Source: Pirellula sp.
Lineage (GTDB): Bacteria > Planctomycetota > Planctomycetia > Pirellulales > PNKZ01
Direction of reading: 5' to 3'
Length of the DNA: 64,000 nt
Assembly: GCA_013822735.1 (NCBI GenBank)
Contig: PNKZ01000027.1
Span: forward strand, 1-64,000
The position numbers and the translations under genes were made by a program. The notes under the pieces were generated by a model, which saw only the letters and a list, made by a program, of their open reading frames with translations, searched no databases and was not told the DNA's origin. Shown here piece by piece: positions 17,890 to 27,442 of this stretch. Positions within the stretch are counted from its first letter, which is position 1. Each line of letters starts with the position of its first letter.

Positions 17890-18831
17890 TTAATGCACGA
17901 ATTGTAGCTCACGCGCGAGCAACTCTAAAAGCTGCGTTTGCGCCGTCTTCAAAAAGAAATGATCTCCCGGGAGAAACCGCATTTGAAAGCCGGCCGAAGT
18001 CTGCTCGTTCCAATCGGCCAGAGCTTCGGGCGCCACATCCTCATCGGCCAGTCCGCCCAAGGCAGAAATCGGAATCTCCAGCGGCAGTTGCTTTTCGTAC
18101 TGATAGGTTTCCAGCACGGAGAAGTCGGCGCGAATGACCGGCAACAGGAGCTCGAGAAGCTCGGGAGTTTGCAAAACGATCTCGGGAGTGCCCTTAAAGC
18201 GGCGCAGCTCCTCGACGAGTTCATCGTTCGTCATCTTGTGCACGAGCGGCGAGCGCGCTTGCGGACGTTGCGGAGCGGCACTCGCCGCCACGATCAGTCT
18301 CCGAGGCTGCGGGAGCGACATGGTCCGAAGTCGTCGGGCCGTTTCGAAGGCAACGAGTCCTCCGAGGCTATAGCCGAAGAATACACAGGGAACTTGCGTT
18401 AATAATGGTTGCGACGCGGTGACAATTGCTTCCACGACGGCGACCATGGAATTAATTCCCGGCTCGCGGTGTCGAAGATCTCGCCCGGGGAGTTGGAGAG
18501 CGCGCAGGTCGATGCTGCGCGGAAGTTGCTCGCTCCAGCCGTGGAACACGCGTGCTCCGCCCCCTGCGTAAGGAAAAAGAAAGAATCTCGCTTTCGGGTC
18601 GGCACAAGTTGCCTTGCCCCACCAGAGTTCGGAGGTCTCGGTAAAGTTTGCGGGCAACGATGCACCTAATTCAATTGCCGGAGTTCGTGAGACGATTCTT
18701 CTGTCACAAAGCTCGGCCTCGTCGTTATTTAGCGGGCATAATGTATTTGCGAGCATTGCGCGCGGAATGCTCAACATGCTCAGGCAACGAGCAGGTAAAC
18801 GGCCGCAATTCGGCGCGTATCGCGTCGGCAA
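17890..18831 (-). CDS. Type II thioesterase (alpha/beta hydrolase)
   Basis: A protein of up to 313 residues of the thioesterase II family, which removes wrongly loaded acyl groups from carrier proteins of polyketide or nonribosomal peptide synthases. It shows the entry motif FFLFPYAGGGARVFHGW, the nucleophile elbow GYSLGG and the catalytic histidine in LPGDHFFL; an aspartate in LADEDV may complete the triad. The first 60 residues are not conserved, so the true start may be internal, for example the ATG at 18756. No synthase gene is in the window. It is divergent from a fatty acid desaturase. Confidence 0.88.
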   Translation of the reverse strand: MPTRYAPNCGRLPARCLSMLSIPRAMLANTLCPLNNDEAELCDRRIVSRTPAIELGASLPANFTETSELWWGKATCADPKARFFLFPYAGGGARVFHGWSEQLPRSIDLRALQLPGRDLRHREPGINSMVAVVEAIVTASQPLLTQVPCVFFGYSLGGLVAFETARRLRTMSLPQPRRLIVAASAAPQRPQARSPLVHKMTNDELVEELRRFKGTPEIVLQTPELLELLLPVIRADFSVLETYQYEKQLPLEIPISALGGLADEDVAPEALADWNEQTSAGFQMRFLPGDHFFLKTAQTQLLELLARELQFVH

Positions 18832-18918
18832 CCTCGCGGCGCACCGCTTGCAGTAGGTAGTTGGAACCTTGATTATAAGAATCTTGCCGCCGCGAGCATA
18901 CGTCGTGGTTATGGATTC

Positions 18919-20028
18919 ATGTGCCCGGTAGGCCCCAGCTCCATGACTAGCTCAATGACCGAATCGGAATACCCGCTGGCCATCCGCGAGGTTCGCAACT
19001 TAATCAAAGATCTGATTGAGCCCGATGCTCGGATCTACTGGGCCGATTTTCTCGTCACCTTTGCCAGCGGTCAGGCCGGACTTTGGTTCTTCACGGGGCC
19101 GCAGTATTCTTGGCCGGTGCGTGCGTTGGGATTCGTCGTCGCAGTGATATTTTTCTATCGCGCTACGGTGTTTACGCACGAACTCACGCACTTTCGCGAG
19201 GGAACGTTTGGGGCCTTCCGCGTCGTATGGAACGCACTGTGCGGCATTCCTTTTCTGATGCCGTCGTATCTCTACGAAGATCATCGTTTTCATCATGTGA
19301 ACCATCATTACGGCACGGAAGACGATTCGGAATATCTGCCGCTCGGGCGTGGGACGAAACTCGACATCGCTAAGTACTTCTTGCAAGTGCTCTTCGTGCC
19401 GTTGTTTGGAATCGCGCGATTCATTCTCCTCACGCCCTTCACTTGGTTTAGCCCGGCGATTCGCGATTGGGCATGGGCTCGTTCCAGCGCCGTGACGGCG
19501 ATTAATTGGAACTACCGCAGGCCGCTCCCCACGGATCCCGCGGAATGGCGCACCGCGAGAATTCTCGAAACCTGTTGTTTCCTTTACGGGGCGACTCTCT
19601 TCTCGCTGATCGGCTTCGGCGTATTGCCGTGGCAGCTCTTGCCGCAGCTCTACGCCGTGTTTGTCACCATCAGCGCGATTAACTACATGCGAACTCTCGG
19701 CGCACACCGCTACATGAGCGAAGGCGAGCCGATGGACTATCGAGATCAGATTTTGGATTCGTACACGATTCCCGGCCATCCGCTGCTGACGGAAGTTTGG
19801 GCGCCGCTCGGTATGCGTTACCATGCGCTCCATCATCTCGTGCCGTCGTTGCCGTATCACAACCTCGGCAAGGCCCATCGCCGCCTCGTCGCGGGGTTGC
19901 CGGCCGGTTCCGCGTATCACGCAACGATTCGTCCGGGCCTGCGCGACGCCATTCGTGAAGTCGTGCAAAACGCCCGCTCCTCGCAAGCTGTGCCGAGTGA
20001 AGGCTTAAACGTCGCGTCGGCATCGTGA
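18919..20028 (+). CDS. Membrane fatty acid desaturase family protein
   Basis: A 369-residue di-iron membrane enzyme. The three histidine boxes are visible: HELTH near residue 92, HRFHHVNHH near 122, and HALHHLVPSLPYH near 300. Hydrophobic segments lie between them. Members insert double bonds or hydroxyl groups into acyl chains or carotenoids. Starts at 18919, 18943 or 18955 are all possible, and no strong ribosome binding site decides. It is transcribed divergently from a type II thioesterase, 87 bases away, which suggests but does not prove a shared acyl-chain role. Confidence 0.88.
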   Translation: MCPVGPSSMTSSMTESEYPLAIREVRNLIKDLIEPDARIYWADFLVTFASGQAGLWFFTGPQYSWPVRALGFVVAVIFFYRATVFTHELTHFREGTFGAFRVVWNALCGIPFLMPSYLYEDHRFHHVNHHYGTEDDSEYLPLGRGTKLDIAKYFLQVLFVPLFGIARFILLTPFTWFSPAIRDWAWARSSAVTAINWNYRRPLPTDPAEWRTARILETCCFLYGATLFSLIGFGVLPWQLLPQLYAVFVTISAINYMRTLGAHRYMSEGEPMDYRDQILDSYTIPGHPLLTEVWAPLGMRYHALHHLVPSLPYHNLGKAHRRLVAGLPAGSAYHATIRPGLRDAIREVVQNARSSQAVPSEGLNVASAS

Positions 20029-20176
20029 AAACTTGATGTGCATTGCGCTAAATCTTCGTGACACGTTGTCGGCCGTCGTCGATAATGTGGAGCGTCGGGG
20101 CGGCGACACTTTGTGCATTTTCGGCGTGGAATAGTTCGCCCGGAGCCCGACGTAGCTCCTTGAGCGGACACACACC

Positions 20177-21364
20177 ATGGGAAAATTCGTCAATCGGGCG
20201 GTGCTCGGCGGCACCCGAAATCGTGCGTTTCGTCGCGGATTCTCGATCAAAGACGCAGTTGTCGTGCTGGTGATTATCGGCGTCGTGCTCGGCGTCGGGT
20301 TTCCGGCCATGATGTACATGCGCGAGCGCGTCCGAAACATGACTTGCCAGAGCAATCTGCGCAAGATTGGTGCGGCGATCGATCGTTATCGATCGAACGA
20401 CCCGTCGAGCGCCTATCCCATGGGCTCCGGCTACCATCTCGCCGATAAGTCGGCCGGCGTCTCGTGGTGGGTCGATATCTTGCCGCATGCCGAAGGCGCC
20501 GACCACTTACCGAAGTGGTCGAACGTACCGAATCGTGCGGACTTCGGGGATCCGCTCGGGAATCCAAATATTGCCTGGGCCGACGGCTATCAGGTGAGTC
20601 TGTTTTTCTGTCCCGGAAGTCCGTTGCCGCAATTTAACGATCCGCTACGGAACCTCTCCGACGCCACACGCAAGTTGCTCACGGATCGTGCGCCGCAAGG
20701 TATCGCCGTGCCGATGTACGCGGCCGTCGCCGGCGGCGCACCTGATTTGCGAGACAGCAACATCACTCAACCGACGGACAAGCCTGCCGGCCGCAATACG
20801 CAAGACGGCAAATGGGGCATCCTCTCGGGATCAGGCGTCTTTCCACCGAATGCGCACATCCAGAGCGCAGCGATTTTCGATCAGAAGTCGAAAACGATTA
20901 TCGTCGTTGAGCAATCGGGCTACGCCATCGACAAGACCCTGGATCCGCCCGATCTCTATGACCTGCGCAGCGCTTGGCCGAAGGGGGCGTTCATGGGAAC
21001 ACACGGCGATTATCGAGAGCCGCGCGCATCGCATCCCGGCGTCAACGGCGACGGTTCGGAGCGTTGTTGGAACATTACGACGATTCGCTATCCACTAAAC
21101 ACGCACGACATTAAGAAGAAGGGAATTGTGGTCGACCCGCCCGCGCCGCGCCCGGCGAAAGAAGGCGACCCCGTTCCGCCGCTGCCTCCCTATCCGCCGC
21201 AAGGCTACGGGCCTGGACACAACCACCCGGCAAACTCCGCACATCCCGGCGGCGCCTACGTGCTTATGGCCGACGGCTCGGCGCAGTTCCTCAACGAACA
21301 GATGGACTTGATGCTGCTGCTCCGCATGGCAACGCGCGATGATAAGGTCGACGTGGCGGACTGA
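20177..21364 (+). CDS. DUF1559 pseudopilin-like protein
   Basis: A 395-residue protein of the large planctomycete DUF1559 family. Residues 20-50 hold a type IV pilin-like signal (GFSIKDAVVVLVIIGVVLGV) followed by a hydrophobic helix. The C-terminus has the family H-x9-DG motif (HPGGAYVLMADGS). A middle proline-rich stretch (VDPPAPRPAKEG) is unusual. Members are exported by a type II/IV-pilus-like path; their function is unknown. The FSIKD cleavage context replaces the usual FTLIE. The gene appears to be alone, between a desaturase and folE. Confidence 0.9.
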   Translation: MGKFVNRAVLGGTRNRAFRRGFSIKDAVVVLVIIGVVLGVGFPAMMYMRERVRNMTCQSNLRKIGAAIDRYRSNDPSSAYPMGSGYHLADKSAGVSWWVDILPHAEGADHLPKWSNVPNRADFGDPLGNPNIAWADGYQVSLFFCPGSPLPQFNDPLRNLSDATRKLLTDRAPQGIAVPMYAAVAGGAPDLRDSNITQPTDKPAGRNTQDGKWGILSGSGVFPPNAHIQSAAIFDQKSKTIIVVEQSGYAIDKTLDPPDLYDLRSAWPKGAFMGTHGDYREPRASHPGVNGDGSERCWNITTIRYPLNTHDIKKKGIVVDPPAPRPAKEGDPVPPLPPYPPQGYGPGHNHPANSAHPGGAYVLMADGSAQFLNEQMDLMLLLRMATRDDKVDVAD

Positions 21365-21485
21365 TCTGCCCACACGAGGACGATTATCCGGCCGATGACC
21401 CCCGTGCGGTGTCCTTGAAGCCTCACTGGGCTGGATTTAGAATGGAAGGTTTCACGCCCTTCCAACTATTGTCGCCGGGGAAGTT

Positions 21486-22139
21486 ATGTCGGATGCCTCT
21501 CATAGTCACGGCTCCTCCTGCGGCGGTGACGAAGGTTCGGATAGCTCCGTACCGACTACGGCTGCCGGGGTTCCCGTCGATCTGAAGCGGATCGAACGTG
21601 CCGTGCGCGAAATCTTGGCGGCCGTGGGGGAAGATCCCGATCGGGAAGGGCTGTTGGAAACGCCGGCCCGCGTGTCGCGAATGTACGCCGAGATGTTCAG
21701 CGGGTTACACCAAGACCCTCGCGTGCACCTGCAAAAGGTGTTTACCGAGAAATACGACGAAGTCGTGCTGGTAAAGGACATTAGCTTCAACAGCATGTGC
21801 GAGCACCATTTGCTGCCGTTCTTGGGCAAGGCTCACATCGGCTACATTCCCGGCGGCAAGGTGCTCGGCCTAAGCAAGTTGGCCCGGGTCGTCGAGGTGG
21901 TGTCGAAGCGGCCGCAAGTGCAAGAGCGGATGACCGAAACGATTGCCGACCTGATGGTTCAGGAATTGAACCCCAAGGGAGTGGCGGTGGTTATCGAAGC
22001 CACGCACTCTTGTATGACGATGCGCGGCATCCGCAAGCCGGGGAGCATGTGCGTCACGTCGGCGATGCGGGGTATTTTCCGTTCGCATCTCTCGAGCCGT
22101 TCGGAAATCATGACGTTGATCTACAACGGGAAGCCGTAG
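21486..22139 (+). CDS. folE: GTP cyclohydrolase I
   Basis: A 217-residue enzyme that turns GTP into 7,8-dihydroneopterin triphosphate, the first step of folate and tetrahydropterin synthesis. The zinc and active-site motifs are present: [20 protein letters not shown] and [15 protein letters not shown]. The first 35 residues are Ser/Gly-rich and not conserved. Eight bases separate it from the next gene, a GTG-started membrane protein, so the two are probably cotranscribed. Confidence 0.97.
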   Translation: MSDASHSHGSSCGGDEGSDSSVPTTAAGVPVDLKRIERAVREILAAVGEDPDREGLLETPARVSRMYAEMFSGLHQDPRVHLQKVFTEKYDEVVLVKDISFNSMCEHHLLPFLGKAHIGYIPGGKVLGLSKLARVVEVVSKRPQVQERMTETIADLMVQELNPKGVAVVIEATHSCMTMRGIRKPGSMCVTSAMRGIFRSHLSSRSEIMTLIYNGKP

Positions 22140-22146
22140 AGCGCGC

Positions 22147-22920
22147 GTGCTACTTCTCGTTCAATTTCTCTACCGACTCTCGTTCGGAATGGCCGCGGCC
22201 ATGGCCGTGACGTCGCCGCGCCAAGTGACGAGCGGCTACTACCGCAATAATCTGTACGTGCTGCTCGGCATGAACCTGCTCGTCGCGCTCGTGGCGTTCA
22301 GCGGCGCCGTGGAATCAGCACTATTGCCGAAGTGGCCGGCTGCGGCTGCCGCGGCGCTCTCCTATGTCGGGGCGGCGTGCTGGCTCTACGAGAAATCGCG
22401 CGCCGGAATCGCCTCGCTCGTTCTCCTTGCGCTTCTCGACCTTGCCGGTGCACTTTATGCCACGCCTTCGATGATCGGCGACGCCGCGAAGCCCGCGCTT
22501 TGGCGTTTGCTCGGCGACGCCGATACGATCGCGGCCGGAACGCTGCTCGGCGTCACCATGGCGGCGATGCTTTTAGGGCATTGGTATCTCAACGCTCCGG
22601 GCATGCAAATGCAGCCCCTCCTGCGACTGACGCTGCTGCTGGGTGCCGCCGTGGCGTTGCGCATCGTCGTCTCCGGCGTTGGCCTATGGGGCCAATGGTC
22701 GCACGGCGCTCCTTTGGAGACGGCTCAGCAGATCATGCTGGCCATGCGCTGGTTGGCGGGCATGGGGGGCACGGCCGTGCTCGTCGTCATGACCTATAGC
22801 ACGCTGAAGATTCCCAACACGCAAGCCGCCACGGGAATGCTCTATGTCGCCGTGATTACCACGTTTCTGGGAGAGCTCGTCGGCCAATTGCTCACGTCCG
22901 GTCGGCTCTACCCCCTATGA
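22147..22920 (+). CDS. Multi-pass membrane protein of unknown function
   Basis: A 257-residue protein with about seven or eight hydrophobic segments and short loops. The GTG at 22147 is used as start, seven bases after the folE stop. No ATG occurs before residue 15. No catalytic motif is recognised. GHWYLNAPGMQMQPL and a C-terminal TTFLGELVGQLL are the most distinctive stretches. The tight spacing suggests expression with folE, but a link to folate is not implied by the sequence. Confidence 0.75.
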   Translation: MLLLVQFLYRLSFGMAAAMAVTSPRQVTSGYYRNNLYVLLGMNLLVALVAFSGAVESALLPKWPAAAAAALSYVGAACWLYEKSRAGIASLVLLALLDLAGALYATPSMIGDAAKPALWRLLGDADTIAAGTLLGVTMAAMLLGHWYLNAPGMQMQPLLRLTLLLGAAVALRIVVSGVGLWGQWSHGAPLETAQQIMLAMRWLAGMGGTAVLVVMTYSTLKIPNTQAATGMLYVAVITTFLGELVGQLLTSGRLYPL

Positions 22921-22984
22921 AACCCTAGCGCTGCAACCGACAATGGGAACTTGTCGGTCCGCGGCTCTCACTCGTTGCAAGACT

Positions 22985-23482
22985 ATGAACGTTGCCTTCG
23001 CTTGTCCTCGCTGCCAGCATTCCGTTCGGGTTGATGTGCCCGAAGGGGCGGCTGCGGTCGTTTGCCCGGAGTGCCGGGGAGAAATGGTCGTGCCGCCGGG
23101 AGCTTACCACGACGGCCGCTTGGAGCAGTGCTTGGTTTGTCCCGGCACGGAACTGTTCATCCGGAAAGACTTTTCGCAACGGGCCGGCGTGTCGATTGTC
23201 GTGCTCGGGTTCGTCGTGAGCTGCGTCACGTGGTATTTCTATCTGCCGTATTGGACCTTCGGCGTATTGTTCGCCACGGCTCTGATCGACGTGGCGCTCT
23301 ACTTCGCCGTGCCCAACTGTCTAAACTGCTATCGTTGCGATGCCCAATATCGGGGGCTTGGCGGTCTCGACAATCACGAACAATTCAACTTAGAGACGCA
23401 CGAGCGGTATCGCCAGCAAGAGATTCGGCTGCGCGAAGCCGCTGCGACGGCGCATCGGCAGAACCGCCAGACGGCGCAGTAG
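22985..23482 (+). CDS. Small zinc-ribbon membrane protein
   Basis: A 165-residue protein. The N-terminal zinc ribbon uses CPRCQHSVRV and CPECRGEM. A second cysteine pair follows in CLVC, then two adjacent membrane helices at about 63-105 (VSIVVLGFVVSCVTWYFYLP and a following segment). The loop after them holds CLNCYRCDAQYRG, which may complete a second metal site. The C-terminus is charged and helical. The ATG at 22985 places the ribbon at the start. I do not recognise a named family. Confidence 0.75.
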   Translation: MNVAFACPRCQHSVRVDVPEGAAAVVCPECRGEMVVPPGAYHDGRLEQCLVCPGTELFIRKDFSQRAGVSIVVLGFVVSCVTWYFYLPYWTFGVLFATALIDVALYFAVPNCLNCYRCDAQYRGLGGLDNHEQFNLETHERYRQQEIRLREAAATAHRQNRQTAQ

Positions 23483-23518
23483 TAGAATGGAGAGGTCGGC
23501 GATCGCGTTGTGCCTGCT

Positions 23519-23579
23519 CCCGGTGACGAGCACCGGGGCTAAATGAGTTGCGAACCCTGAACTCCGAACCCCTGAACCT
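23519..23579. repeat. Hairpin plus AACCCTGAAC repeats
   Basis: CCCGGTG (23519-23525) pairs with CACCGGG (23531-23537) around ACGAG. Just after it, AACCCTGAACTCCGAACCCC and TGAACC (about 23552-23577) match the GGTTCAG repeat near 13471 in inverted orientation. It lies immediately upstream of the large oxidoreductase gene and downstream of the zinc-ribbon gene, so it may separate two transcripts. Confidence 0.6.
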
Positions 23580-23593
23580 CGCACGACTCCTTG

Positions 23594-26563
23594 ATGGATC
23601 CACAGCGTCAACGCATTCAGGAAGACTTGCGCGGACTCATCACGGGCGATGTTCGTTGCGACGACGTATTCCTGCAACTGTATGCGTCGGACGCCAGCCT
23701 GTTTCAGGTGCTTCCGCTCGGCGTCGTGCGGCCCAAATCGACCGACGATGTGGTCGCCGTTTTACGATATTGCCATGAGAATCAACTTCCCCTGCATCCG
23801 CGCGGGGCGGGCTCGGGCTTGGCCGGCGAATCGCTCGGCCGAGGGCTCGTGCTCGATTGCTCGGCACACATGCGTCAGATCCTTTCGATCGGCGACGATA
23901 CGGTGCGTTTGCAGCCGGGGGTCGTGCACGAACGGCTGAACTCGGCGTTGCGCAAACGGGGCCTGCTCTTTGGTCCTGATCCTGCGAATAGCGCGGTCAC
24001 GACGATGGGGAGCGTCATCGCGATCGACGGCTCCGGTCGCCACTGGTTGAAGTATGGTTCGGCCCGTCGGCAGATTCGAAATCTGCGACTCATCTTGGCC
24101 GACGGCACTCGCCTCGACGCCGGCCGCGAACCGCTCGTCGAAGGCATGAGCCGAGACCCCGACGAACGCAAACGCGATCTGATCAATCGTTTGGTCGCTC
24201 TGCTTCGAAATAATGCCTTGCTGATCGAAAAGTATCGTCCTAAGTCGCGGTTGAATCGCAGCGGCTATGCGGTGTTCGACGCCTTGCGCGAGGATTCGTT
24301 CGATCTCGCCGGCCTCATCGCGGGGAGCGAAGGGACGCTGGCGGTCATTACGGAGATGACGCTCGCCGTTCAGCCCCTGCCGCGGCACACCGGTTTGGCG
24401 ATGCTCATGTTTGAGCGCATGGACAACGCGGCCCGCGCGGTGCACGACGTCGTCGAACTGGAGCCGATCGCTTGTGACTTGATGGATCGTCGGCATTTAA
24501 GTTTGGCGCGAGAAGTCGATGCCCGGTACGAGACGCTGATTCCCGCGCAAACCGAAGCGATTCTCCTGGTCGAGGTCGAAGGGGACGATCCGACCGTGGT
24601 GCGCGAGAAGCTGCGCCGCATCATCGATCAGGTAAAGAACCGCAAAGCGCTGGCGTTTGAAGCCCGTCAGGCTCTCAGCCCGGAGAACATCGCGCTCTTT
24701 GGACAGTTGCCGCGCGAAGTCACCCCGCTGTTGCACGGTATGAAAGGTTCGACTCGACCGCTGCCGTTCGTGGAAGATTTTGCGGTGCCGCCCGAGGCGC
24801 TTTCGCTGGCGCTGATCGAAATTCAAAACGTCTTGAAACGCCATCACGTCACCGCATCGCTATTCGCGCATGCCGGTCACGGGCAGTTGCACGTGCGACC
24901 GTTCTTAGACTTGGCCGATCCGGCGCATGTGGCGCTCATGGATCGCCTGGCGGCGGAACTGTACGACGTCGTGCTCGCGGTCGGCGGCACGATTAGCGGC
25001 GAGCATGGCGACGGACTTTCGCGCACGCCGTTCTTGCGGAGACAATTCGGCGACCTTTGCGACGTGTTTCGCGAGGTTAAGCAAATCTTCGATCCTCGCG
25101 GCATCCTCAACCCCGGCAAGATCGTCGGCGACTCCTTGCCGACGCTGACGCACGATCTGCGTCCGCTCACCGCGGAAGCGGCGCCGGCCGACGCCGAAGA
25201 CCAGGCTGCGCCGGATGCCGAACGGGAGTTGATTAAGCTGCAACTGACGTGGTCGCCCGACGCGATCTTGCAGACCGCTAATAGCTGCAACGGTTGCGGC
25301 GTCTGCCGTGCGCAAAGTCCCGACGTGCGCATGTGCCCCATCTTTCGCTTCGCTCCGGCGGAAGAAGCCTCGCCGCGCGCGAAGGCCAATCTCATGCGCG
25401 CGCTGCTCACCGGTCGATTGGATCCGGAAAGCGTGAAGACCGATGAATTTAAAGCGGTCGCCGATTTGTGCGTGAATTGCCAGCAGTGTCGTCTGGAGTG
25501 TCCGGCGGGGGTCGACATCCCGCGGCTCATGCTCGAAGCCAAGGCCGCGTATGTGCAAAGCAACGGCCTTAAGATGGCCGAATGGCTGGTTACGCGTTAC
25601 GACATTCTCGGCGCCGCCGGCTCGCTCAGCGCGCCGATCGCCAATTGGCTCATCGGCAATCGCCAGTTTCGTTGGCTGCTGGAGAAGCTGATCGGCATCG
25701 CCCACGCGCGGAAGCTCCCAAGATTCGCGTCGCGCGTTTTCATGCGGCGTCCGAAGACGCGGCAGCTTATGAAGCCGTCGCGTAATGCAGGGCGAAAGGT
25801 GCTGTTTTTTGTCGACACCTACGCCAACTATCACGATCCGCAACTCGCCGAGTCGCTCGTGGCCGTGTTCGAGCACAACGGCGTCTCCGTCTTCGTGCCG
25901 CCGAACCAGGGACAGTCGGGCATCGCCATGATTTCGCTGGGCGCGGCGGAACTCGCGCGCAAGACGGCCAAGCACAACATTTCAGTGCTCGTTGAGGCGG
26001 TCCGTCAGGGATACACCATTGTTACGGCCGAGCCGAGCGCCGCGCTCTGCTTGAAGATCGAGTATCCGCAGCTTATCGACGATGAAGAATCGAAGCTGGT
26101 CGCCGACAATACCATGGAAGCATGCCAATATCTTTGGGGCATGCACACGGCCGGTAAGTTGCAACTCGATTTCAAGCCGGTCAATGCCGTCGTCGGGTAC
26201 CATCAGCCCTGTCACATGAAGGCGCTTGAGACCGGTTCCCCCGGCGCGCAGTTGCTCCGTCTTGTGCCGGGGCTTAGCGTGGTGACGGTCGAAAAGGGTT
26301 GCTCCGGCATGGCCGGTTCGTTCGGCTTGAAGAAGGAAAACTTCCGCAACAGCATTCGCGCCGGGTGGGACCTGATCTCGACCGTGCGCGAAGCCGATTG
26401 GACCGCTGGAACGACCGAGTGCAGCGCCTGCAAAATGCAGATGGAGCAGGGGACCAGCAAGCCGACGATTCATCCCCTGAAGCTGTTGGCGCTTTCTTAT
26501 CGCTTGCTGCCGGAGCTCGATCAGTTGCTGGCTCAACGGAGTCGGGAGCTCACCGTCACATGA
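23594..26563 (+). CDS. FAD-linked oxidoreductase with 4Fe-4S and CCG domains
   Basis: A 989-residue fusion of GlcD- and GlcF-like parts. The FAD-binding type 4 domain lies at about 35-210 (HPRGAGSGLAGE, PGVVHERLN), followed by an FAD oxidase C-terminal domain to about 520 (SGEHGDGLSRTPFL). Two ferredoxin-type clusters follow (CNGCGVCR...CPIF and CVNCQQCRLECP). Two CCG-type cysteine regions are at the end (YHQPCHMKAL, GCSGMAGSFG, TECSACKMQ). Such proteins oxidise 2-hydroxy acids such as glycolate or lactate and pass electrons to the quinone pool. The substrate is not determined. TTG at 23591 precedes the chosen ATG. Its stop overlaps moaD by four bases. Confidence 0.92.
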   Translation: MDPQRQRIQEDLRGLITGDVRCDDVFLQLYASDASLFQVLPLGVVRPKSTDDVVAVLRYCHENQLPLHPRGAGSGLAGESLGRGLVLDCSAHMRQILSIGDDTVRLQPGVVHERLNSALRKRGLLFGPDPANSAVTTMGSVIAIDGSGRHWLKYGSARRQIRNLRLILADGTRLDAGREPLVEGMSRDPDERKRDLINRLVALLRNNALLIEKYRPKSRLNRSGYAVFDALREDSFDLAGLIAGSEGTLAVITEMTLAVQPLPRHTGLAMLMFERMDNAARAVHDVVELEPIACDLMDRRHLSLAREVDARYETLIPAQTEAILLVEVEGDDPTVVREKLRRIIDQVKNRKALAFEARQALSPENIALFGQLPREVTPLLHGMKGSTRPLPFVEDFAVPPEALSLALIEIQNVLKRHHVTASLFAHAGHGQLHVRPFLDLADPAHVALMDRLAAELYDVVLAVGGTISGEHGDGLSRTPFLRRQFGDLCDVFREVKQIFDPRGILNPGKIVGDSLPTLTHDLRPLTAEAAPADAEDQAAPDAERELIKLQLTWSPDAILQTANSCNGCGVCRAQSPDVRMCPIFRFAPAEEASPRAKANLMRALLTGRLDPESVKTDEFKAVADLCVNCQQCRLECPAGVDIPRLMLEAKAAYVQSNGLKMAEWLVTRYDILGAAGSLSAPIANWLIGNRQFRWLLEKLIGIAHARKLPRFASRVFMRRPKTRQLMKPSRNAGRKVLFFVDTYANYHDPQLAESLVAVFEHNGVSVFVPPNQGQSGIAMISLGAAELARKTAKHNISVLVEAVRQGYTIVTAEPSAALCLKIEYPQLIDDEESKLVADNTMEACQYLWGMHTAGKLQLDFKPVNAVVGYHQPCHMKALETGSPGAQLLRLVPGLSVVTVEKGCSGMAGSFGLKKENFRNSIRAGWDLISTVREADWTAGTTECSACKMQMEQGTSKPTIHPLKLLALSYRLLPELDQLLAQRSRELTVT

Positions 26564-26805
26564 AGGTGCGCGTGAAGTTGTTCGCCGTCGCCAAGCAGGC
26601 CGCCGGCGCCGAAGCGATCGAACTCGACGTTCCTGCCGATGCCGTCGTGGCCGATGTTCGCACTGCGTTACTTGCGGCTATTCCGGCTTTAGCGCCCGCG
26701 GCGCGGCATCTCATGTTCGCCGTCGACGCGGAGTATGCCGGCGATCGAGCGCCGGTCGCCGCTGCCAAGGAAATTGCCTGCATTCCGCCGGTGAGCGGCG
26801 GCTAG
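26560..26805 (+). CDS. moaD: Molybdopterin synthase sulfur carrier subunit MoaD
   Basis: An 81-residue ubiquitin-fold protein. It ends in PPVSGG, whose terminal Gly-Gly is adenylated and then thiocarboxylated to donate sulfur to precursor Z. KLFAVAKQAAG is the typical MoaD opening. The ATG overlaps the stop of the upstream oxidoreductase gene (ATGA), so the two are translationally coupled. moaE follows after 151 bases. Confidence 0.95.
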   Translation: MKVRVKLFAVAKQAAGAEAIELDVPADAVVADVRTALLAAIPALAPAARHLMFAVDAEYAGDRAPVAAAKEIACIPPVSGG

Positions 26806-26956
26806 TGCGGTACTGGGGTGGCGCGGCGGATCGCGTCCCGTTAGCGAGCGACTTCCGCTACGGCTCGCAACGACCGGTTGGCCCGTCGCCGGTCTCTGGA
26901 AGGCCAAGCCTGAATAGGCGACCGTCCGCTGCCGCGTCGTCGGGTCGACTGGTACA

Positions 26957-27442
26957 ATGGCCCGTATGAGCCGGCTGACCCGAGAAACGATCGACACGGA
27001 AGACCTGCTGCGCCGCGTGACGGTGCCTGCCGCAGGTGCCGTGGTGCTGTTTCTCGGCACTGTGCGCGAACTGACTGCCGGCCGCCGGACGCTGGCCCTC
27101 GACTACGAAGGCTACCCGGAAATGGCGGAGCGTAAGCTGGCCGAGCTCGACGCCGAAGCGCGTCGCCGCTGGCCGTTATGCGAGGTGGCACTTGTCCATC
27201 GCCTCGGGCGACTGGAACTCACTGCGGCGAGCGTGGCCGTGGCCGTGAGTTCGCCGCATCGAGACGCCGCCTTTGAGGCCGGCCGCTGGCTGATCGACAC
27301 GCTCAAGGAAACCGTGCCGATTTGGAAGCAAGAGCATTGGGCAGACGGCACGCAAGAATGGGTGCATCCGGGACTAGGTGCCGAAAACGTTCCGCCGAAT
27401 CCGTCTGAGTTCCCCGCTTCCTCCTCCGGAGGTGCGCCATGA
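26957..27442 (+). CDS. moaE: Molybdopterin synthase catalytic subunit MoaE
   Basis: A 161-residue protein, the large subunit that makes molybdopterin from cyclic pyranopterin monophosphate using MoaD thiocarboxylate. Recognisable motifs are GAVVLFLGTVRE, LDYEGYPEMAERKL, and LKETVPIWKQEHW with the active-site lysines. The last 20 residues are Pro/Ser-rich and not conserved. Its stop overlaps the moaA start (ATGA). moaC and moeA are absent from the window. Confidence 0.96.
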   Translation: MARMSRLTRETIDTEDLLRRVTVPAAGAVVLFLGTVRELTAGRRTLALDYEGYPEMAERKLAELDAEARRRWPLCEVALVHRLGRLELTAASVAVAVSSPHRDAAFEAGRWLIDTLKETVPIWKQEHWADGTQEWVHPGLGAENVPPNPSEFPASSSGGAP

